DNA of 64,000 nt from Inonotus obliquus (lineage: Eukaryota > Basidiomycota > Agaricomycetes > Hymenochaetales > Hymenochaetaceae): positions 1,178,001 through 1,242,000 of the forward strand of contig JAJHTX010000003.1 in the NCBI GenBank assembly GCA_032164295.1, written 5' to 3'. The stretch's first letter is position 1; each line of letters opens with the position of its first letter. Positions 57,429 through 64,000 of this stretch are shown piece by piece. The position numbers were made by a program, and so were the translations under genes. Below the pieces are notes generated by a model that had not been told where the DNA came from, did no database searches, and worked only from the letters and a program-made list of their open reading frames with translations.

Positions 57429-59644
57429 ATGGCGAAAGAAAAGGTTAAGTGGACAACTGATAAGCCTGTTGTCAGTATTTGATTTTTCTGAAGAAGTAAC
57501 TAAGCTAATTCCACTATATTCTTCTCCTTCATTCTAGATATATAATACGGTTCGTACTGCGGATGAAATTCCCTAGTTCTAGTGACTCCCCTTCCTCGGC
57601 TGCAACGCACTTGCCGTACTTCGGGAACCCTATGATTGTCTATCTCTCAATAATCTCCTTTAGTATTTCAGCCTTGTTATTTTACAGGTTATACAGTCGT
57701 TGAAACAGCCACCGTCGGTTTCTTATGTTCGATGATAACTCGCTTGTATTCAATCTCATGATTGGCCTCCCTCCGCTGCTAATAGTTAATTGTCGCATGC
57801 GTGACATCAATGTTCAACTGTTCCCCATCTTTTACCATATCCCACTTCTCCTCTCTACCGCGTTTGCCTTGGTTTGACTCCACCGAGAAGATGGAACTCC
57901 CCAACAACCTTCGAGTCGATGGGCAGACTTAAGCTGATTCCGGGCGCTATAGCAAGATTCAGGACCGCAAATGACGATGGAACCTGGATGGATGCGTCGA
58001 GTTCTCCAAGCTTCCAGTTTGTTACTAGCATCGAGAAGTTCCATCTCCAAGGTCTAAGATGCCTCGAAACAGCGAAGAGTACCCCTTTTTGACTCTTGCC
58101 AACATCCTCATGATACGGATACCTTTACAAATGGTAAAGTTGCAGTATTTTCAAGCTTACATCTCACTATCCTTCTACTTTCCATGGACTGGAACGATTT
58201 CGTAAATGACCAAAACGTCGAAAGGTCAGATTACTCCTAATGATTCCTGAAAGTCTATTCAAGACGTGGAGGGTACCAAAGTTCTTCCAGATTCCAACAA
58301 CCGAGGATTTCGTTCCTAAACGCCCTAACTACCAAGGCCCCTCTTCAGAAAGGACTACATCACACACCGGGCAAGAATACATTTTTCAGGGTAGAGAATT
58401 TTGGTCAGAATGCGAGAAAATTGCTCTGATTGGCTGGTATTGCATTCCGACCAAAATTCTGGAGGCTCCTATATGTAATTTTGCCCAGTGTGTCACCGGA
58501 TTTAACATGGAGCAAGGGTCCGTACAATATCCGAGGACTGACTTATCAAAGCCCATTCTCACGGAGCTGGACTAGTACTCACTTGAGACACTAGTATTTC
58601 GATTCAGGTAGAGGGTCCGTTGACTTCGGAGAAATCCTCACGAGCGGGCGATCATTGACCGGTTTGCACTGCGGCTTGAAACTGCGCGCTAATATTTTCC
58701 GCCGGGCCGTCATATCCCGACGACGGAATTTGATGCACGTGTCATAGCCACGTGCACCGCCAACCTTGAACAAACAACCTTGAACAACATTGCATTGTTT
58801 AACAACCACTGGCAGCAACTCGCACCGACCATTCACGAGCCTTGTGACCATCTCTGGTGATTTTCTACATCGACAAGTGGGCTTGGAATGGATGGCTATG
58901 CTGCGCTTAAGGGCTCGTCGTTTCATGAGTGGAGAGCAAGAATGACACTATGAACGCGGCAAAGGGACGGTCTGAAGACCCGAGTCAAACACCTGGTGAG
59001 AAGGGTGAAATCCTCGCTGGCAATGGCAATTTTCAATCCTTTTTCAACTAGATTTTTCACGACGGGCATTGGAACACCGATGCTGAGATGAAAGGCATCA
59101 CGAGGCGCAGGGAGAACGCATGCTTGTCAAGTCTCTGCCACTTAGCTTGACCATTCTGGTTCCGCCCTGCTGCATGAAATATGGATCTAGAAAGATCTTC
59201 GCTTATTATTCTCCGGTCGTTATTCTCCTTGCCTTTGCTCGAATACGTACATATGCTCGCCGGGAGAACACGGACATTCTGGATCGTGTCCTGGTCAAAT
59301 ATCAAGAAGAATACCAAGTCCGACTTTTATGCGTCCGACATGTTATTAATGCCTGTGATTCCGAGGGAGCTTTTCTAGGCTTTTGTTCTTGGCTCAACGC
59401 TATTCAGGTTACCGGACACCCCATTTGACGAACTACTACCTCGTGATGTATGTGATCCGCGGTGAGACGGAATGGGGGAGGTGTCCTAACCGAAGGCAGA
59501 AGACCGCCGCGCGGGATTTCTGCTCATTTTCTGCGAGGGACGCGTCCGATGACCCCATCAGCGAAGGTATGTCACCGGCTTATGTCGCCCGCAATGTGCA
59601 GCATCCCGGTATGATGCGTCGGTTGGCCCTGGATCCTCCAAACA
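57429..59644. other. intergenic; one unrecognised 111-codon ORF
   Basis: About 2.2 kb without a recognised family. A plus-strand ORF with an ATG at 58240 ending at 58575 (MIPESLFKTWRVPKFFQIPT at its start) may be real but nothing can be said about function. Other frames here are short. Confidence 0.3.
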
Positions 59645-59650
59645 TATAAA
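59645..59650 (+). promoter_or_regulatory. TATA box of cerato-platanin 2
   Basis: TATAAA about 130 bp before the ATG at 59778, in the same arrangement as paralogue 1. Confidence 0.6.
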
Positions 59651-59777
59651 TGGGCATAAAAGACTGGAAAAATTGGCAGAGCTTCACAGTTCTTTTACGA
59701 CTCGCATCCCAAGTACATTAAACCGCATCCTCTCTCCAAATCCACGTCTACTGTCTCTCGCCGAATCACTTGCCACC

Positions 59778-60188
59778 ATGCAACTCGCAAGCATCCTTTC
59801 CACTCTGCTCTTCGCCGGTGCTGCTTTTGCGGTCCGTGCAAGCTATGACACGACATACGATAATTCGGGTGCTTCTACGCTCTCTGTTGCATGCTCTGAT
59901 GGCTCGAACGGTCTCGCAAACCGTTTCCCGACTTTCGGCAGTTTCCCTACGTTCCCCAACATCGGTGGTGCCGCGGCAATCGCTGGATGGAACAGTCCTC
60001 AGTGCGGCACTTGCTGGCAGTTGACATTCGAGGGCAGGAGCATCTTCGTTACGGCCATCGACCATACCGATGACGGGTTCAACCTCAGCCTGCAGGCGCT
60101 TAACACTCTTACGAACGGACGCGGTGTCGAGTTTGGTGCTGTCGACGTTACGGTTACGCAAGTGGACAGATTGTCGTGCGGTCTGTGA
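59778..60188 (+). CDS. cerato-platanin family secreted protein, paralogue 2
   Basis: Secreted four-cysteine protein close to paralogue 1 at 53809. The ATG at 59778 is in a good context (CCACCATG) and opens a signal peptide (MQLASILSTLLFAGAAFAV). The mature protein reads RASYDTTYDNSGASTLSVAC, then GLANRFPTFGSFPTFPNIGG, QCGTCW, SIFVTAIDHTDDGFNLSLQA and VTQVDRLSCGL at the end. The 136 codons are uninterrupted. The C-terminal strand (VDVTVTQVDR) follows the family consensus better than the acidic version in paralogue 1. An upstream in-frame extension exists but lacks signal character. It is probably secreted to the wall or medium. Confidence 0.94.
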   Translation: MQLASILSTLLFAGAAFAVRASYDTTYDNSGASTLSVACSDGSNGLANRFPTFGSFPTFPNIGGAAAIAGWNSPQCGTCWQLTFEGRSIFVTAIDHTDDGFNLSLQALNTLTNGRGVEFGAVDVTVTQVDRLSCGL

Positions 60189-60550
60189 AGTGCCTCATAA
60201 CGTGCGCCTAGGTTACGCGTAATTTTCGCTGGTCTCACCCGGTCTTATTCATTCTAGGCGGCAACCGTCATTACTATTCATCTTGCAACAGCGAAAGGAC
60301 TTCTCAAGTAACGGACTTCATTCCAATTTACGGACTTTAGCTTGTTGTTATACTATTCGGACTTTTCTCTTGTAATGTTGATGTTTTACGGCTTGTTGGC
60401 TCAGGTTCTGTGTCGAGTGAAGTTGCACGCGATGAATGTGATAGTTGAAAATTCATTGAAAGGTGTGCGGGAAATGAGACCTACCCTAGAGAAAAGCAAA
60501 GCACGTGGTCGCGTCAAGTATTCGTTCACGTGACGTGATTTGTTTTTTTA
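60189..60550. other. intergenic, 3' region of cerato-platanin 2
   Basis: No gene recognised; probable 3' untranslated region followed by spacer up to the MITE. Confidence 0.4.
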
Positions 60551-60553
60551 TGG

Positions 60554-60943
60554 CACGGCGGGCAAATCAGGATGGAGGTAAGGTCGGAATTTTAAATGTT
60601 TTTTTCGCCGTCATTTTATTAAAAAATTTTAAATGCCGGTAAGCATATCAGCACGTGATTGATATTTATAGTGTCGGTAGGTTTGATATGCTTATGGATA
60701 TTTAAAATGACAGCGCGAAAGCCATTTTAAATTTCTTTCAGGCAGATATGCTAGTACAGAATATCTACCCAACTGATATTTAAAATATCAATCTGATCGA
60801 TACCCTTATCGATATTTAAAATATCAACGCGTGGTTTATATTTATAATATCTTATGGGTCGATATGCTTACCGGCATTTAAAATGACAGCAAAAAAAACA
60901 TTTAAAATTCCAACCTTACCTCCATCCTGATTTGCCCGCCGTG
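60554..60943. mobile_element. MITE-like non-autonomous DNA transposon with ~52-bp TIRs
   Basis: The left end starting CACGGCGGGCAAATCAGG is the reverse complement of the right end ending CCTGATTTGCCCGCCGTG. The match continues for about 52 bp with one mismatch and then loosely up to GCCGGTAAGCATATC. The flanking TGG on both sides (60551-60553 and 60944-60946) could be a 3-bp target duplication. The interior is AT-rich with repeats of GATATTTAAAATATCAA and encodes nothing. Total length 390 bp. CAC termini with a 3-bp target site would fit a CACTA-type (CMC) element, but that assignment is inference. Confidence 0.88.
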
Positions 60944-61320
60944 TGGAAATCGCGAAATCGGTCGCGTCTAACTCAGGCTACAACATTCATCACTCCCAAC
61001 GCCAACCATTGGAGGTGCAATCTGTGGAAAATGAGCGAGGAAAGAATTGATAGGTATGTTAACGCTGTGGGCATTAGGGTTGCCGAAGTCCGGTCCTTGT
61101 CCGGTCCAGTCACTTTTGCCTGGACCTCGAACCGGACCGGTCCACTTTCCAGCTCTTTGTATGGACCAGGACTGGACGGCTGGCGGACCACACTGTTAGG
61201 ACGGACGAGGTGGCAGTGCACGTTCGAGGCCTGTTCTCACGAAGGTCGTATGGTGGCAACCTCTACTGCGTCTTGGGGAGAGTACACAGTCGTCGGCGAC
61301 GTACGTCTAAGGGGATAAGC
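60944..61320. other. spacer between MITE and retrotransposon
   Basis: A 128-codon plus-strand open frame begins inside the MITE end and covers this stretch, so it is not considered a gene. A GGACCGG-rich stretch at 61091-61145 has partial palindromic character. Confidence 0.35.
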
Positions 61321-61349
61321 CTTGAGTAATGCACGCGTCTAGGAACAGT

Positions 61350-61751
61350 ATACGACTAAGACGTCGTGGTGGTAAGTAGATTGAATAAACTAAGTAAGTA
61401 CAAGAGAGGAATACCTAAGACGTCGTGGTGGTAAGTAGAAGAGTCGAGTGGGGAAGACGAGACAAGATCTATCTACTTATATACACATGAGACGTGGGAA
61501 GGTATTACTCTAAGAAGGTGCTGCGCAGCAGCATAACAATATAAACCAACAAATAACGGGGCCCGACGAGTAAGCAAGAATGAGTAAGGGTGAGTAAGCG
61601 TCATCGGGTTGGGGCGGAATTAGTAATGCAGTATTAGTAATATATCGGGATGGGGCGGAGGGAGTCATAAGGTATTAGTAATGAAAGGAACTTAGTAATA
61701 TAATGGGATATGAAAAATAAGAAAGGACAAAAAAGGAAAAGTGTTCTTACA
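61350..61751 (-). repeat. 3' LTR of the Ty3/gypsy element (inner edge clear, outer edge approximate)
   Basis: On the minus strand a polypurine tract (TTGAAGAGGGGGTGA) follows the polyprotein stop and is followed by TGTAAGAACAC, the expected start of a 3' LTR, with its edge at 61751. The outer end is uncertain. A 26-bp direct repeat around CTAAGACGTCGTGGTGG occurs at about 61356-61381 and 61413-61438 near that end. The 5' LTR is outside the window. Confidence 0.55.
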
Positions 61752-61788
61752 TCACCCCCTCTTCAAGGTTGGGCGTCCCGACCAACGT

Positions 61789-64000
61789 TTATGCCAGCAG
61801 TCCTGGTTGATCAACCGGATCTACATAGAGGGGTAGATCTTCCATGTTGATTGCGACCATGGGTTTTCCTTTCCAACCGTTCACGGGATCTGGAGGTTCT
61901 GTATACGCGAAGATTTGGCGTAACGACCGTTGAGGTATCGTGAGTTTACGAGGGGCTCCTGGGTGTTTTTGGTAGAACTCGTCAACAGCTTCCTTCGCAT
62001 TGTCTCCTAGGTCCGACTCTGGTTGCCAGGTTGCTTCCTCGTATCCTACCCACTTTACCAGATATTGTAGTTTCCGTCGATGTAGTCGTGAATCGAGTAT
62101 TCCTTCAACCTCGTATTCTTCTTCTTCATCAACGAGAACAGGTGGCGGTGGAGGTGCTTTTTTCTGAGATTCGAACGAGAGCTCGACCGCGGGTTTCAGT
62201 AGGATTTCATTGAAGACAGGGTGAATCTTCTTCCACGTTTTGGGTAACTTGAGTTTGTACGCGCCAGCTCCAACCTTCTCAACCACTTCGTAAGGTCCAT
62301 ACCACTTGTCCTCCATCTTCTTCGTAGGCCTTGTCGTTTTGATATTTCGTCCGTCCAGAAATACCTTGTCTCCTGGTACGAATTCTATGGACTTTCCTGC
62401 GTGACGGTTGTGGTACTTCTTCATGTCGTCAGCTGCCTTTTGAAGGTTTTCTTTAGCTAGCTCGTGGGTCTCCTTGATCTGTTTCACAAAGTCTTCAGCA
62501 ACCATGTTCGAGGATGACGTCGCAATGTCCGAAAAGTCGCCTAGATTCCTACCCAGATTTGCAAAGAAAGGGGACATCTTCGTTGCTGAGTGTTCTCGGT
62601 TGTTGTATGCGAATTCAGCCATAGCCAACCAATTTGCCCAGTCCGACTGTCGATGATCCACATAGAGACGAAGGTACTGTTCCAGCTCCTGATTAACCCG
62701 CTCGGTTTGTCCATCCGTCTGTGGGTGATACGCCGTCGATGGATTCCCTTCGATGTGTAGGAGCTTGTACAATTCCTTCATCATCTTAGCGTCGAACTGG
62801 GTCCCTCTATCGTGGATAATCTTGCGTGGTAGTCCATGATGACGAAAGACGTGATCCCTGTAAATCCTAGCCATTCCTTCAGCTGTCAGCTTCGTCGTAG
62901 TTGGTACCGCATGTATCTGTTTGCTGAAGCGATCGACAATTACGCAGATAGCGTTGTATCCTTCGGATTCTGGTAACTCTCCAATCAAATCGACAGTGAC
63001 GATTTCCCGTGGCTTGTCAGGTACTTCGTTCGGGTGCAGACTCCTAGCTCTCGTTGCCCTTGTAGCCTTCGTCCTTTGACACTTGTCGCATCCTTTGACA
63101 TATGTACGGATGTCGTAGAACATCGTAGGCCACCAGAACTTTCGACGAATGAGGTTGACGGTCTTTGTCATCCCAGGATGCCCAGCCATTGGTGAGTCAT
63201 GGTACTCCTTCAACACAAGCTCTTTCACGTCGTTCGGCACAAAGATGACGTTTCCTAGCTTTAACCACCCATCCTTCGGTACTACTCCCTTTGGTCTCTT
63301 CTTCACCTCCTGCTGCGCTTCCCGTACCCTTTCCAACACATCCTCCTGCGATGTCTGCACCACTCCTCGTACTAACCAGTCTTCTTTGATGAAGGTGACG
63401 TTCTCGTTATCGTGTTCACCTTTATCATAGTCCGCTCGTCTTGACAGGAGGTCAGCTTTGCCCATCGACGTTCCTGCTTTGTGAATCAACGTAAAGTCAT
63501 AATCAGCTAGTTCGAGTCGCCACCTTGCCTGACGGTAGTTCAGTTTCTGTGGTGACTTGAAGTAGAGGAGATTAGCGTGATCCGACCAGACTTCAAAACG
63601 TTGATGAGCTCCTAGCAAATACTGTCGCCATTCCCTAAGAGCTTGTACAATCGCGAGCATCTCTTTGTCATAGATCTCGTAATTTCGTTCAGCATCTGAC
63701 AACGTTTTCGACCTATACGCCACTGGTTTCCACTTGCCTCCTTGCTCCTGTAGTAGTACTCCTCCAGTTGCATAGTTCGATGCATCCGCTTCGATTCTAA
63801 ACGCTCCTTTGTTGTTCGGAATGGCAAGTACGGGTGGTTCGCATAGACGTTTCTTGAGCTCCTCATAGGCAGCCTGTTCTTCTTCGTCCCACTTCCATTC
63901 TACCTTTCCCGTTAGTTTCGTGAGTGGTTTAACAATCTCGCTGTAATCCTTGACAAATCGTCGTAACCAGTTTCCAAACCCTAGGAACTCCTGTAACGTT
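61789..64000 (-). mobile_element. Ty3/gypsy chromovirus pol polyprotein, 3' part (RT end, RNase H, integrase, chromodomain)
   Basis: Retrotransposon coding region on the minus strand, continuing past the window end and open without interruption to the stop at 61789. Domains in order: end of the reverse transcriptase (TLQEFLGFGNWLRRFVKDYS), RNase H (FRIEADASNYATGGVLLQE, AYRSKTLSDAERNYEIYDKE), the integrase zinc finger (H-x-H ... KGCDKCQRTKA) and the integrase core (TVDLIGELPESEGYNAICVI, IIHDRGTQFDAKMMKELY, NPSTAYHPQTDGQTERVNQE) with the DDE residues. The GPY/F module (DKWYGPYEVVEKVGAGAYKL) and a chromodomain (YEVEGILDSRLHRRKLQYLV, KWVGYEEATWQPESD) follow. The intact frame suggests a young, possibly active copy. 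The gag and protease parts lie outside. Confidence 0.95.

Noticed and set aside
61085..61150. GGACCGG-rich partial palindrome
   Set aside because: The symmetry is short and imperfect, and no function or flanking duplication was seen.
60932..61318. 128-codon plus-strand open frame
   Set aside because: It begins within the MITE terminal repeat, so it is not an independent gene.

Overview
The window looks like nuclear DNA of a mushroom-forming basidiomycete (Agaricomycetes). Genes are cut by many short GT-AG introns of roughly 50-70 bp. The gene content includes Zn2Cys6 regulators, F-box proteins, cerato-platanins, a DUF6533 membrane protein, a GPI-type cupredoxin-like protein and a chromodomain Ty3/gypsy retrotransposon. 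No rRNA, tRNA or CRISPR array was recognised. Gene coordinates are start codon to stop codon including introns; exon joins were made by eye.

Left part (1.5-12.7 kb): a compact group that reads as a catabolic cluster. It holds a Zn2Cys6 transcription factor (-), a Dal5-like MFS transporter (-, with a frame-breaking 52-bp tandem duplication), a class II ketose-bisphosphate aldolase (-), a divergently transcribed erythronate-dehydrogenase-like extended SDR (+) and myo-inositol oxygenase (-). Together they suggest uptake and breakdown of inositol or a sugar acid.

Middle-left (14.5-29.1 kb): mostly housekeeping or secreted functions. These are a Vps68-like membrane protein (-), an atypical SDR without the catalytic Tyr (-), a ZNF511-like zinc-finger protein with an RGG tail (+), a secreted GH30 glycosidase (+), a mitochondrial carrier (-), a cupredoxin-like GPI protein (+) and an F-box/WD40 protein (+). 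An uncharacterised gene and a perfect 23-bp hairpin follow near 30-32 kb.

Centre (32.2-50.4 kb): a second accessory region that resembles a small secondary-metabolite locus. It contains four copies of a COMT-like O-methyltransferase gene: copy A frameshifted, B intact-looking, C truncated, D divergent. It also contains a DUF6533 membrane protein, a UbiA prenyltransferase (with an apparent frameshift) and an MDR oxidoreductase with two scrambled inverted fragments nearby. Copies A and B belong to a segmental duplication of about 2.8 kb that also copied the promoter, but not the body, of the DUF6533 gene.

Right part (51.4-64 kb): a Ser/Pro-rich hypothetical protein, two cerato-platanin genes, a decayed F-box gene with several frame breaks between them, a 390-bp MITE with about 52-bp terminal inverted repeats, and the 3' half of a Ty3/gypsy chromovirus that runs off the window end.
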